DNA of 64,000 nucleotides from JAQGMV01 sp035626595 (GCA_035626595.1 DASPNJ010000011.1:41770-105769); one strand, 5' to 3'; shown: positions 36,130 to 44,788, counted from the stretch's first letter. A program made the numbers and translations. The notes: a model not told the origin generated them from the letters alone.

Positions 36130-36627
36130 ATGCCGGAAACACCGCTCGACCCGATCGACTGGCGCATCCTCGGCCGGCTCCAGGACGAGGCGCGGATCTC
36201 CAATGTCGATCTCGCGAAGGCCGTGAGCCTGTCGCCCTCGCCGTGTCTCAATCGCGTGCGCGCGCTCGAGCAAAGCGGCGTCATCAGCCGCTACGTGACG
36301 CTGCTCGATCCGCTGAAGCTCGGTCTCACGGTGAGCGTATTCATCCAGGTCAGCCTGGAAAAGCAGATGCGCAACGCGCTCGACACGTTCGAATCGTCAG
36401 TGCTCGCGCGCGAGGAAGTCATGGAGTGTTACCTCATGACGGGAGATGCCGACTATCTGCTGCGGGTCGTGGTGCCGGACGTGCAGTCGCTGGAGCGCTT
36501 CATCGTCGATTACCTCGCGCGCATCTCGGGCGTAGCGAGCATCAAATCGAGCTTCGCGCTGAAGCAGGTAAAGTACAAGACCGCGCTGCCGCTGGGCGCC
36601 AGGACCGCCACGAGAAAATCCCGATAG
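36130..36627 (+). CDS. Lrp/AsnC family transcriptional regulator
   Basis: A 165-residue feast/famine regulator. The N-terminal helix-turn-helix (PLDPIDWRILGRLQDEARISN, DLAKAVSLSPSPCLNRVRALE) spans residues 5-55. The C-terminal RAM ligand-binding domain spans about 70-150 (VFIQVSLEKQMRNALDTFE, VMECYLMTGDADYLLRVVVP). It is divergent from aceE and may regulate it or itself in response to an amino acid. Two bases separate it from the downstream hydrolase gene. Confidence 0.93.
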   Translation: MPETPLDPIDWRILGRLQDEARISNVDLAKAVSLSPSPCLNRVRALEQSGVISRYVTLLDPLKLGLTVSVFIQVSLEKQMRNALDTFESSVLAREEVMECYLMTGDADYLLRVVVPDVQSLERFIVDYLARISGVASIKSSFALKQVKYKTALPLGARTATRKSR

Positions 36628-36629
36628 CC

Positions 36630-37484
36630 ATGCGATTCATTGCCGTCATTGCGCTGGCCTGTCTGGCGTGCGGACGCGCATGGTCGGGACTCCTCGAAGA
36701 GGTCGTGCAGCTTCCGGTCGAGGTGCGCGATATCCACCACCGCACGCACCAGCACAGGATCATCGTGACGATCTGGCGCGATGACGAGCGCGGCAGCTCG
36801 CCGTTCCTCGTGTTGAATCACGGACGCGCCGGCTCCGCCGAGCGGCGCGCGAAGCTGGGCCGCGCGCGCTATACCGCCAATGCGCGCTACTTCGTCGCCC
36901 AAGGGTTCGCGGTGTTCGTGCCGACGCGCGTCGGTTACGGGGTAACCGGCGGACCCGACGTCGAATACTCCGGCCCCTGCGCGCGGCGCAACTTCAGTGG
37001 CGCTTTCGATGCGGGCGTAGCGCAGACGATCGCCGTGATCGAGCTTGCGAAGGCGCAGCCGTACGTCGACGGCACGCGCGGACTGCTCGTGGGCCAGTCG
37101 TTCGGCGGCGCCATCACGGTAGCGCTCGCGTCCAAGAACCCGAAAGGCATCCTCGGTGCGATCAATTTCGCAGGCGGCTCGGGCGGCGATCCCGAGCGCA
37201 AACCCGACAGTCCGTGCTCGGAGTCGGTGCTGCGGAACCTCTTCGGCGCGTACGGCAAGACGTCCAGGATCCCCGCCGCATGGCTCTACAGTGAAAACGA
37301 CCGCTACTGGGGCCGCGACAATCCGCGCGCGTGGCACGAGACGTTCCGTTCGGCCGGCGGTGTCGCCGAATTCGTGCAGCTACCCGCGTTCAGGGCGGAC
37401 GGCCACGCGAGCTTCACCGGTAATCCGGAGGCGTGGAGACCCGAAGTCGAGAAATTTCTCGCGTCGTTGAACGTCGTCAAATAA
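36630..37484 (+). CDS. Exported alpha/beta hydrolase (dienelactone hydrolase-like)
   Basis: A 284-residue hydrolase with a signal peptide (MRFIAVIALACLACGRAWSG). The nucleophile elbow is GQSFGG (Ser157). SENDRYWG carries a likely catalytic Asp, and DGHASF near the end supplies the His. FLVLNHGRAGS is the oxyanion strand. The ATG lies two bases after the lrp-type stop, which implies one transcript. The frame opens much further upstream within the regulator gene and is not real there. Substrate unknown. Confidence 0.85.
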   Translation: MRFIAVIALACLACGRAWSGLLEEVVQLPVEVRDIHHRTHQHRIIVTIWRDDERGSSPFLVLNHGRAGSAERRAKLGRARYTANARYFVAQGFAVFVPTRVGYGVTGGPDVEYSGPCARRNFSGAFDAGVAQTIAVIELAKAQPYVDGTRGLLVGQSFGGAITVALASKNPKGILGAINFAGGSGGDPERKPDSPCSESVLRNLFGAYGKTSRIPAAWLYSENDRYWGRDNPRAWHETFRSAGGVAEFVQLPAFRADGHASFTGNPEAWRPEVEKFLASLNVVK

Positions 37485-37542
37485 TCTAGGAATCCCGGCC
37501 GCCTCGAGAGGTGCCGGGTGAAACCAAACGGAGGAGGAAGCC

Positions 37543-38496
37543 ATGAAACGCCTGCTGCTGACATTGATCGCGTGCTGCGCCTGCATCGGCTTGGCGCACG
37601 CACAGCAACTGAAACTCACGATTACGACCGGAGGCACGGGAGGCGTCTGGTATCCGATGGGCGGCGCGATGGCGAACGTGCTGTCGAAGTCGCTGCCCGG
37701 CGCGGCGGCGACCGCCGAAGTGACCGGCGGCAGCGTGGACAACATCAAGCTGCTGGCGGCGGGCCGCAGCGACCTGAGCTTCTCGATGGTCGACACCGCG
37801 TACGAAGGCATGACCGGCACCGGCAAGTTCAAGGAGAAGGTGCCGATGCGCACGCTCGCGGTGGTGCATCCGCTGGTCATGCACGTCGTGACGGCCGAGG
37901 GCCGCGGTATCGACAAGATGAGCGACCTCAAAGGCAAGCGCGTCTCGACGGGCTCGCCCGGCAGCGGCACCGAAGTCATGGCGATCCGCATACTCGAGGC
38001 CTACGGCATCGACGCGACGAAAGACATCGTGCGCGAGCGGCTCTCAGTCGCCGAGGCTGCGAATGCGCTCAAGGATCGCAAGATCGACGCGTTCCTGCAC
38101 GCCGCCGGCATTCCGCTCCCGTCGGTGACCGAGATCTCCGCAACGCCCGGGATCAAGATAAAGCTCCTGGACCATGCCGATGCAGTAGATGCCATGACGA
38201 AGAAATACGGCCCCATTTACGCGCGCGGAAAGATCGCGGCCAAGAGCTATGGCGGCCAGGAGCGCGACACGTCGACCGTGAACGTCTGGGGCGTGCTCTA
38301 CGTGAACGAGAAGATGAACGAGAAGATCGCCTACGACATCGTGAAGACGCTCTTCGACAAGCAGCCGGACCTCGTGCTCGCGCATCGCGAATCGGCGAAC
38401 ATGACACTGCAGAACCAGACGATCGGCGCCTCCCCGGTGCCGTGGCACCCCGGTGCGCTGCGGTTCTTCAAGGAGAAGGGGATCACGCCGAAATAA
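37543..38496 (+). CDS. TAXI family TRAP transporter solute-binding protein
   Basis: A periplasmic binding protein of 317 residues with signal peptide MKRLLLTLIACCACIGLAHA. TTGGTGGVWYPMGGAMANVL near the N-terminus is the TAXI signature, and GSPGSGTEVMAIRILEAYG is the hinge/ligand segment. A GGAGGAGG ribosome binding site precedes ATG 37543. The usual TRAP membrane protein (fused DctQM type) is not adjacent, so this is an orphan binding protein here. The stop is immediately followed by dispersed element copy 3. Confidence 0.92.
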   Translation: MKRLLLTLIACCACIGLAHAQQLKLTITTGGTGGVWYPMGGAMANVLSKSLPGAAATAEVTGGSVDNIKLLAAGRSDLSFSMVDTAYEGMTGTGKFKEKVPMRTLAVVHPLVMHVVTAEGRGIDKMSDLKGKRVSTGSPGSGTEVMAIRILEAYGIDATKDIVRERLSVAEAANALKDRKIDAFLHAAGIPLPSVTEISATPGIKIKLLDHADAVDAMTKKYGPIYARGKIAAKSYGGQERDTSTVNVWGVLYVNEKMNEKIAYDIVKTLFDKQPDLVLAHRESANMTLQNQTIGASPVPWHPGALRFFKEKGITPK

Positions 38497-38499
38497 TCG

Positions 38500-38597
38500 C
38501 GCCGCTCGCGTCCGCTCGGGCCGCCATTCGGCGGCCCGCCGCGGCCGGTGAACGATTCAGAGGAAAACCTGAGGTTTTCCTCCGAAACCTCCTTTCC
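38500..38597. repeat. CTCCGGCTCGGGC / ACCTCCTTTCC dispersed element, copy 3
   Basis: The copy reads GCCGCTCGCGTCCGCTCGGG, hairpin GGCCGCC/GGCGGCC, the near-perfect hairpin GAGGAAAACCTGAGGTTTTCC and the tail CTCCGAAACCTCCTTTCC. It fills the gap between the TAXI gene stop and the aminotransferase ATG at 38601, only three bases away, and so forms the aminotransferase leader. Confidence 0.8.
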
Positions 38598-38600
38598 CGA

Positions 38601-39761
38601 ATGGTTTTCCCTCTCGCCAAGCGCATGCAGTTGATCGAGCCGTTCCACGTCATGGAGCTGCTCGCGCGCGCGAAGACGCTCGAAGCAGCGGGACGCTCGA
38701 TCGTCCACATGGAGATCGGCGAACCGGATTTCCCGACGCCGCGGCCGGTGTGCGCAGCCGGCATCCGCGCGCTCGAAACCGGCGATCTCTTCTATACGTC
38801 GGCGTTGGGCACGAGGGAGCTGCGCAGCGCCATCGCCGGGTGGTACGCCACGCGCTACGGCGTGCCGGTATCGCCGGAGCGCGTGATCGTCACGTCCGGC
38901 TCGTCGGCCGCGCTGCTGCTCGCGATGGGCGTGCTGGTCGACGTGGGCGACGAAGTGCTGCTCGCCGATCCCGGCTATCCGGCGAATCGTCATTTCGTGC
39001 GGCTGGTGAACGGCGAGCCGGTAAACGTGGCGGTCGGCGCCGACAGCAATTACCAGATGACGCCGGAGCTCCTCGAGCATCACTGGAGCCCGCGCACGGT
39101 GACCGCGCTCGTCGCCACGCCGTCGAATCCGACCGGCACGATCGTTCCGCGCGGCGAGCTCGCGCGCATGGCTTCGTTCGCGAACGCGCGCGGCGGCACG
39201 CTCATCGTCGACGAGATCTACCACGGCCTCGTCTACGAGGGCGAGACGCGCACCGCGCTCGCTCTGGACGCCGAGGTGTTCGTCATCAACAGCTTCTCGA
39301 AATTCTTCAACATGACCGGATGGCGCCTGGGCTGGATGGTCGCGCCCGAGCGCTACCTGCGCGATCTCGACAAGCTCGCGCAGAACGTCTATCTCTCGCC
39401 GCCCGCGCCTGCCCAGCGCGCGGCGCTCGCGGCGTTCGAACCCGAAACGCTTGCGATTCTCGACGAGCGCCGCGAAGCGTTCCGTGAGCGGCGCGACTAC
39501 CTCGTGCCGGCGCTGCGCAAGCTCGGGTTCGACATTCCGCAGACGCCGCAGGGCGCGTTCTATGTCTACGCGAACTGCTCGCGGCTCACGAAAGACAGCT
39601 TCGCGTTCGCGCGCGACCTGCTGGAGCAGGCCGGCGTCGCGATCACGCCGGGCGTCGACTTCGGCAGACATCGTGCGGCCGAGCACGTGCGCTTTGCCTA
39701 TACCAATTCGCTCGAGCGGCTGCAGGACGGCGTCGCGCGCATCGAGCGCTTTCTCGCATGA
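38601..39761 (+). CDS. PLP-dependent aminotransferase, class I/II
   Basis: A fold-type I aminotransferase of 386 residues. The PLP lysine is K234 in NSFSKFFNMTGWRLGW. Other family marks are GEPDFPTP, YTSALGTRELRSAIA, TSGSSAALLLAMG, LADPGYPANRHF, ATPSNPTG and VDEIYHGLVY. The start is ATG 38601, three bases after a dispersed element that leaves no normal Shine-Dalgarno; ATG 38625 (MQLIEPFHVMELL) is an alternative. The substrate is not deducible; relatives act on aspartate, alanine or valine. The stop overlaps the GNAT start (ATGA). Confidence 0.92.
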   Translation: MVFPLAKRMQLIEPFHVMELLARAKTLEAAGRSIVHMEIGEPDFPTPRPVCAAGIRALETGDLFYTSALGTRELRSAIAGWYATRYGVPVSPERVIVTSGSSAALLLAMGVLVDVGDEVLLADPGYPANRHFVRLVNGEPVNVAVGADSNYQMTPELLEHHWSPRTVTALVATPSNPTGTIVPRGELARMASFANARGGTLIVDEIYHGLVYEGETRTALALDAEVFVINSFSKFFNMTGWRLGWMVAPERYLRDLDKLAQNVYLSPPAPAQRAALAAFEPETLAILDERREAFRERRDYLVPALRKLGFDIPQTPQGAFYVYANCSRLTKDSFAFARDLLEQAGVAITPGVDFGRHRAAEHVRFAYTNSLERLQDGVARIERFLA

Positions 39762-40426
39762 CCGAGTTTGCCGCCTGGCAACCACGCCCGCGCCCGCAGC
39801 GGGTAACGCTAGAAGGCAGCTACTGCCGGCTGGAGCCGCTCGATCCGCAGCGCCACGCCGACGATCTGTTCGCCGCCTCCATGGCGCCGGGTGCCGAGGA
39901 GCGCTTTCGTTACATGTCGGACCCGCCGATGGCGCGGCCCGAGTTCGACGGGTGGCTTGCGCGCGCGGCGCGATCGGAAGATCCGCTGTTTTTCGCGGTG
40001 ATCGATACCGCGACCGGCCGCTGCGAGGGGCGCCAGACGCTGATGCGGATCACGCCGGAGCACGGCGTCATCGAGATCGGCAACATCCTGTGGGGCCCGG
40101 CGATGGTTCGCACGCGCGTAGCGACCGAGGCGTTGTATCTGCACGCCCGCTACGTGTTCGAAGAGCTGGGCTACCGCCGCTTCGAATGGAAATGCAATGC
40201 GCTGAACGAGCCCTCCAAGCGCGCCGCGCTGCGATTCGGCTTCACGTACGAAGGGCTTTTCCGCCAGCACATGATCGTGAGGGGCCGCAATCGCGATACC
40301 GCCTGGTACGCGATGCTCGACGGCGAGTGGCCGGCGATCCGCGCCGGCTACGAGCGCTGGCTCGCCCCCGAGAACTTTGACGCAAACGGCTGTCAAAAGC
40401 GGCGGCTGGAGCAAATCCGCACATAA
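39758..40426 (+). CDS. GNAT family N-acetyltransferase
   Basis: A 222-residue acetyltransferase of the RimJ/RimL-like branch. Features are YCRLEPLDPQRHADDLFAA, the core strand IEIGNILWGPAMVRTRVATEAL, YRRFEWKCNALNEPSKRAALRFGFTYEG with the typical Asn-x-x-Ser motif, and a C-terminal TAWYAMLDGEWPAI. It overlaps the aminotransferase gene by four bases, so the pair is probably one functional unit. The substrate is unknown. Confidence 0.9.
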   Translation: MTEFAAWQPRPRPQRVTLEGSYCRLEPLDPQRHADDLFAASMAPGAEERFRYMSDPPMARPEFDGWLARAARSEDPLFFAVIDTATGRCEGRQTLMRITPEHGVIEIGNILWGPAMVRTRVATEALYLHARYVFEELGYRRFEWKCNALNEPSKRAALRFGFTYEGLFRQHMIVRGRNRDTAWYAMLDGEWPAIRAGYERWLAPENFDANGCQKRRLEQIRT

Positions 40427-40436
40427 AATAAGCGCG

Positions 40437-40482
40437 CCCGGGTGACTGTTCACCCGTTTACCCGCTTACCGTTTACCGCCTT
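40437..40482. repeat. Short CACCCGTTTACC-type microrepeat
   Basis: GGGTGA/TTCACCC and then related units (CACCCGTTTACC, CGCTTACC, CGTTTACC) precede the histidine phosphatase gene. They resemble the one-armed form of the GTGACG family, with GTAAAC in place of GTGACG. Confidence 0.4.
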
Positions 40483-40485
40483 CCG

Positions 40486-41151
40486 ATGACCGACGTGCTT
40501 TTGATCCGCCACGGCGAGACGCTGTGGAACCAGCAGGGCCGCATGCAGGGGCAGCAGGACAGCCCGCTCACTCCGACCGGGCTCCAGCAGGCGAAACAGC
40601 TCGCGCGCAGGCTGAAGGCCGTGCCGTTCGCCGCGCTCTACGCGAGCGATCTCGGCCGCGCGCACCAGACGGCGCGCTGCATCGCGGACGAGACCGGCCA
40701 CGAGGTGGTCGCCGACGAGCGCCTGCGCGAGCGCGACTTCGGCATCTTCGAGGGACTCACGAACAGCGAGATCGAGACCCGTTACCCCGACGACTACAAG
40801 CTCTTCGCCAAGCGCGATCCGCATTACCGCATGGAAGGCGGCGAGAGCGCGGCCGAGTTCCGCGCCCGCGTGCTCGACGCCATGAACGCGATCGCCGCCC
40901 GGCATGCCGGGGAAAAGATCGTGGTCGTGAGCCACGGGCTGGTGCTGGATGCGCTTTACCGGACCGCCACCAAGATGGCGCTCGACGTGCCGCGCGGCTT
41001 TCCCCTGCTCAACTGCAGCGTGAACACGTTCCGCTACGAGGGCGGCGGCTGGCTCGTCGTGGCGGTATGCGACGTGGAGCACCTCGGCTCAGGCGACGTC
41101 ACCCGCTACTCCGACGCGACGGTGCAGCGCGCGGCGGCTTCCCGTGGCTAA
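40486..41151 (+). CDS. Histidine phosphatase family protein
   Basis: A 221-residue phosphoglycerate-mutase-like enzyme with the phosphohistidine motif LLIRHGETLWN (His8), LYASDLGRAHQTA, the acid LRERDFGIFEGL and the second His in VVVSHGLVLDAL. It could act as a phosphatase on small metabolites (GpmB/CobC-like) rather than as a mutase. No cobalamin genes are nearby. The gene starts in the spacer downstream of the GNAT gene. Confidence 0.92.
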   Translation: MTDVLLIRHGETLWNQQGRMQGQQDSPLTPTGLQQAKQLARRLKAVPFAALYASDLGRAHQTARCIADETGHEVVADERLRERDFGIFEGLTNSEIETRYPDDYKLFAKRDPHYRMEGGESAAEFRARVLDAMNAIAARHAGEKIVVVSHGLVLDALYRTATKMALDVPRGFPLLNCSVNTFRYEGGGWLVVAVCDVEHLGSGDVTRYSDATVQRAAASRG

Positions 41152-41173
41152 ACTGACGCGATGATCCTGTACT

Positions 41174-41242
41174 CGTCATTCCCGCGCAGGCGGGAATCCA
41201 GCCCCGACGCGATCCTGGTCCCCCGCCTTCACGGCGGTGACG
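41174..41242. repeat. GTCATTCCCGCG hairpin repeat
   Basis: GTCATTCCCGCGCAGGCGGGAATCCAG is an ATTCCC/GGGAAT hairpin. A weaker companion (CCCCGCCTTCACGGCGG) follows. This is the common proteobacterial family, here between the phosphatase and aminopeptidase genes. Related copies lie near 18.9 and 50.3 kb. Confidence 0.65.
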
Positions 41243-41252
41243 TGTCAATGTG

Positions 41253-42320
41253 ATGCGAAAAAGCCTGCTCCTCGCTTTGGCGTTCGCCGCGCTGCTCGCC
41301 GGCTGCGCCAACATTTCGTACTACCTGCAGTCCGTGCGCGGCCAGCTCGACATCTGGAGCCGCCAGCACGATATCGAGAACGTCGTCGACAAGCCGAGCA
41401 CGCCCGAGCCGCTGCGCAAGAAGCTGCGCGCGGTGCTGACGATGCGCGAGTTCGCGAGCGAGCAGCTCGGCCTGCCGCGCAACATGAGCTACCGCTCGTA
41501 CGCGAATCTCGAGCGTCCCTACGCGGTGTGGAACGTCTTCGCGGCGCCGGAGTTTTCATTGAAGCCCCGGCAGTGGTGCTTCCTGTTCGCGGGCTGCGTC
41601 AACTATCGCGGCTACTTCGACAAGGCTGACGCGGAAGAGTTTGCCGCGGAGGTCAGATCAGAAGGCTATGACGTGTTCGTGGGCGGGGTGCCGGCCTACT
41701 CGCTGCTCGGCTATTTCCCCGATCCGGTGCTCAATACGTTCGTCGGGTATCCGGACGCGCATCTCGCGCGGCTCATCTTCCACGAGCTCGCGCACCAGGT
41801 CGTGTACGTGAGCGACGACAGCGTCTTCAACGAGTCCTTTGCCGTCGCGGTGGAGCAGGAAGGCGTGCGCCGGTGGCTCGCGCGCTACGGCACGCAGGCC
41901 GATCACGACGCCTACGCGCAGATCGCGCGCCGGCGCGAGGAGTTCGTCAGTCTGGTCGAGAAATATCGCCAGCGCCTGGGCGCGGTTTACAAGACACGCG
42001 TGGCGCCGGACGCGATGCGCGCGCGTAAAGCGCAGATCTTCGACGAGATGCGGGTGGAGTACGAGCAGGTCAAGGCCGGCTGGGGCGGCTTCAAGGGTTA
42101 CGACCGGTGGTTCGCGGAGGAGCCGAACAACGCGCTGCTCGCATCGGTGGTCATTTATACAAAGCGCGTTCCGGCGTTCCAGGCGCTGCTCGCGCGCGAA
42201 GGCGGCAATCTGCCGCGCTTCTACGCCGCCGCGAAAGAGCTCGCGCGGATGAGCCATCGGCAGCGTACGGTCGCGCTCGACCGGCTCATGCCGGTCACCG
42301 CATCAGCGAGCGCGCACTAG
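41253..42320 (+). CDS. Putative aminopeptidase lipoprotein (zinc metallopeptidase)
   Basis: A predicted surface or periplasmic zinc peptidase of 355 residues. A type II signal peptide ends in LLAGC (Cys18). The zinc motif is FHELAHQ (H177, E178, H181), with a downstream FNESFAVAVEQEG that supplies the third ligand Glu, a gluzincin-like arrangement. NISYYLQSVRGQLDIWSRQ is typical of the putative aminopeptidase family (COG4324). Start is ATG 41253; the GTG codon just before it (41250) is possible. Confidence 0.87.
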   Translation: MRKSLLLALAFAALLAGCANISYYLQSVRGQLDIWSRQHDIENVVDKPSTPEPLRKKLRAVLTMREFASEQLGLPRNMSYRSYANLERPYAVWNVFAAPEFSLKPRQWCFLFAGCVNYRGYFDKADAEEFAAEVRSEGYDVFVGGVPAYSLLGYFPDPVLNTFVGYPDAHLARLIFHELAHQVVYVSDDSVFNESFAVAVEQEGVRRWLARYGTQADHDAYAQIARRREEFVSLVEKYRQRLGAVYKTRVAPDAMRARKAQIFDEMRVEYEQVKAGWGGFKGYDRWFAEEPNNALLASVVIYTKRVPAFQALLAREGGNLPRFYAAAKELARMSHRQRTVALDRLMPVTASASAH

Positions 42321-42397
42321 AATTGCTTCAACCTTCTTGGGCGGGCTCTGCTTGAGCTCGCGGCGCCAGCAATGGTCATACCTACACAAGAGGGCCT

Positions 42398-42739
42398 ATG
42401 CAAATCCAGATCAACAGTGATCACCACATCGCCGCAACGCCGGAAACGGCAGGGCGGGTACAGAGTCTGGTCCGGGATGCGCTCGACCGTTACAGCGACC
42501 GCATTACCCGTGTAGAGGTTCATCTCAACGATCTGAACAGCGTCAAGGGCGGTAACAACGACAAGCGTTGCCTCATGGAAGCGCGCGTCGCGGGATTCGG
42601 TCCGATCGACGCCAGTCATGAAGCGCCCGATCTCATGCTCGCGGTGGACGGGGCGATGGAGAAATTGGAACGCGCGATCGAGCACAAGCTGGGCCGTGTC
42701 GAAATGACAGCCTCGGGCCGGCGCGCCGGAAAGGGATGA
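42398..42739 (+). CDS. HPF/RaiA-family ribosome-associated protein
   Basis: A 113-residue protein of the ribosome hibernation factor fold: QIQINSDHHIAATPETAGRV, ITRVEVHLNDLNSVKGGNNDKRCLMEARV and a C-terminal helix LMLAVDGAMEKLERAIEHKLGR. It is shorter and more divergent than HPF and lacks the long-form dimerisation domain. The start has AAGAGGG upstream. The stop overlaps the next gene by four bases, so it is coupled to a baeRF-like release-factor homologue. A role on stalled or resting ribosomes is inferred. Confidence 0.85.
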   Translation: MQIQINSDHHIAATPETAGRVQSLVRDALDRYSDRITRVEVHLNDLNSVKGGNNDKRCLMEARVAGFGPIDASHEAPDLMLAVDGAMEKLERAIEHKLGRVEMTASGRRAGKG

Positions 42740-43947
42740 TGATGACGACGAACCTGAGGGCGAACGTCCACGCGACCGGCAAGCACAAGGACATACCGGC
42801 GTACCAGCGCCTGAGGCCGCTGCTCGGCCAGCACGCCACGCCGTGTCTCTCGCTGTACCAACCGACGTACCGGCAGTTCCCGGGCTCGCAGCAGAACGCG
42901 GTGCGCTTCAGAAACCTGGTGCGCGATCTGAAGGCCGCGCTCGCGCAAAAGCACCCCGGCGCCGATGCGGCCGCGCTGATGCGGCCGTTCGATGCGCTCG
43001 CCGAAGACAGCGCTTTCTGGGCGCATCCGCAGGACGGCGTCGCCGTTTTCGCGGCGCCCGGCTTCTGGCACGTCGAGAAGATTCAGCAAACGGTGTCCGA
43101 AGCGGTGGTCGTGAACGACCATCTGTACCTGAAGCCGCTCGTGCGCGCGCTGCAGTCGGAAGACACGTATCAGATCCTCGCGATCGATCGCGCCGCGGTG
43201 AAGCTCTACCAGGGCAACCGCTACGTGCTCGACGAAATCCCGATGGCGCCGAGCGTGCCCCGTACGATCGAGGAGGCGCTGGGGCCCGAGGTTGCGATCC
43301 AGGGCGTGCAGAACAAAGGCGATTACGGCCGCGCGCCCGCGCGCACGAACGCGCCCACCGGCGCGATGTTCCATGGCCACGGCGGCAAGATGGACGAGCC
43401 GCGGCTCGACATGGAGCGATTCTTCCGCGCCGTTGACCGCGCGATCACCGAAGCGCATTCGAAGGCCTCGACACTGCCCCTGATACTCGCTGCACTGCCC
43501 GAATATCACACGCACTTCAGGGACGTCTCGCACAACCCCTATCTGCTCGACCAGGGCATCGAAGGCAACCCGAACGCGATGCAGCCGGATGAGCTGCGCG
43601 AGCAGGCGTGGCGCATCATGGAGCCGCGCTACCACTGGCGGCTGCAGCAACTCCTCGACGCCTATCACGCGGGACGCGCGCGCGGTGTCGCAACCGACGA
43701 TCTCACCCACGCGCTCGAGTTCGCGACCGACGGGCGCGTCGGTACGCTGCTCATCGAAGACGGGCGGCGTCTCGCCGGATTCGTGGACGGGCGCATGCCG
43801 CGGCGCACCGCCGATGACGAGCCGGGCGCGGGCGACATCCTCGACGATCTCGCCGAGCGCGTGCTCAACACCGGAGGGCAGGTGGTCGTCGTGCCGAAGG
43901 CGAGCATGCCGACGGCGACGGGGCTGGCGGCGGTTTTCCGTTATTGA
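42736..43947 (+). CDS. baeRF-type archaeo-eukaryotic release factor homologue
   Basis: A 403-residue protein matching bacterial eRF1-like proteins (baeRF family). Supporting segments are TPCLSLYQPTYRQFPGSQQNAVRFRNLV, WAHPQDGVAVFAAPGFWHVE, YQILAIDRAAVKLYQGNRY, FFRAVDRAITEA followed by LPLILAALPEYHTHFR, and a C-terminal VGTLLIEDG and GQVVVVPK eL30-like region. A GGQ tripeptide is absent; GHGGK in the middle domain is noted. It is coupled to the HPF-like gene (ATGA), which suggests ribosome rescue or hibernation. Family assignment is from memory of sequence pattern. Confidence 0.75.
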   Translation: MMMTTNLRANVHATGKHKDIPAYQRLRPLLGQHATPCLSLYQPTYRQFPGSQQNAVRFRNLVRDLKAALAQKHPGADAAALMRPFDALAEDSAFWAHPQDGVAVFAAPGFWHVEKIQQTVSEAVVVNDHLYLKPLVRALQSEDTYQILAIDRAAVKLYQGNRYVLDEIPMAPSVPRTIEEALGPEVAIQGVQNKGDYGRAPARTNAPTGAMFHGHGGKMDEPRLDMERFFRAVDRAITEAHSKASTLPLILAALPEYHTHFRDVSHNPYLLDQGIEGNPNAMQPDELREQAWRIMEPRYHWRLQQLLDAYHAGRARGVATDDLTHALEFATDGRVGTLLIEDGRRLAGFVDGRMPRRTADDEPGAGDILDDLAERVLNTGGQVVVVPKASMPTATGLAAVFRY

Positions 43948-43955
43948 TAAGCGAA

Positions 43956-43999
43956 CACCCTCGCCCCGCCAGAGCGGGGAGAGGGCAGGGTGAGGGGCC
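43956..43999. repeat. CACCCTCGCCCC / GCGGGGAGAGGG dispersed palindromic repeat
   Basis: CCCTCGCCCCGCC and GCGGGGAGAGGG form a hairpin followed by CAGGGTGAGGGG. It lies just after the baeRF stop, in the position of a terminator. Confidence 0.7.
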
Positions 44000-44033
44000 G
44001 ATATAATCCGCCGGGGATTTCACCGGAGCCGCC

Positions 44034-44663
44034 ATGAATCTCACGAGTCTCAGCTTCGCTGACAACCAGCGCATTCCGGCCGAGTTCGCCTTCTGCGCGC
44101 CGGACCCGAGCTCGCATGCGAAGCTCGGCGCGAACCGCAATCCGCAGCTCGAATGGAGCGAGCTGCCGATGGGTACCAAGTCGCTCGCGCTCATCTGCCA
44201 CGATTACGACGTGCCGTCGAAGGGTGACGACGTCAACCACGCCGGCCGTACGATTCCGGCATCGCTCGCGCGCGTGGATTTCTATCACTGGGTGCTGATC
44301 GATCTCGACCCGCACTCGGGTCCGATCCGTCCAGGCGAGTTTTCGGACGGTGTGACGCCCCGCGGAAAAAGCGGTCCACAGGGGCCGCGCGGCACGCGCC
44401 AGGGTATCAACGACTACACGATGTGGTTCGCGTCCGACAAGGACATGAGCGGCGACTATTTCGGTTACGACGGTCCGTGCCCGCCGTGGAACGACACGAT
44501 CATGCATCACTACGTGTTCACGCTGTACGCGCTCGACGTGGCGCAGCTTGCGCTGACCGGCAAGTTCCGCGGCCCGGACGTGCTCGCCGCGATGAAGGGG
44601 CACGTGCTCGCCGAAGCGAAGCTCACGGGCCTCTACAGCCTCAACCCCGAGGTGAAAGAGTAG
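44034..44663 (+). CDS. YbhB/YbcL family (PEBP-like) protein
   Basis: A 209-residue protein of the phosphatidylethanolamine-binding (Raf kinase inhibitor-like) family. PEBP marks are NPQLEWSELPMGTKSLALICHDYDVP, FYHWVLIDLDP, the DYFGYDGPCPPWND loop and HHYVFTLYALDV. It lacks a signal peptide and is somewhat longer than E. coli YbhB. The biochemical role of bacterial members is unclear. It stands alone between a palindromic repeat and hrpA. Confidence 0.92.
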   Translation: MNLTSLSFADNQRIPAEFAFCAPDPSSHAKLGANRNPQLEWSELPMGTKSLALICHDYDVPSKGDDVNHAGRTIPASLARVDFYHWVLIDLDPHSGPIRPGEFSDGVTPRGKSGPQGPRGTRQGINDYTMWFASDKDMSGDYFGYDGPCPPWNDTIMHHYVFTLYALDVAQLALTGKFRGPDVLAAMKGHVLAEAKLTGLYSLNPEVKE

Positions 44664-44671
44664 CTTTTCAG

Positions 44672-44788
44672 GCGTAGGGTGCGCTGATAGCGCACCGCCC
44701 ATCGCGGCAGAGGCAAGCCGGCGGGCCGATTCGTGCGTAGGGTGCGCTAGTAGCGCACCGCCTGCGGTGGGCCACTGGCCCACCCTAC
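44672..44788. repeat. TAGGGTGCGC hairpin repeats, tandem copies
   Basis: Two copies of TAGGGTGCGCT...AGCGCACCGCC, followed by GGTGGGCCACTGGCCCACC and CTACG, occupy most of the space between the PEBP-type gene and hrpA. This is the richest copy of this family in the window. Confidence 0.75.
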
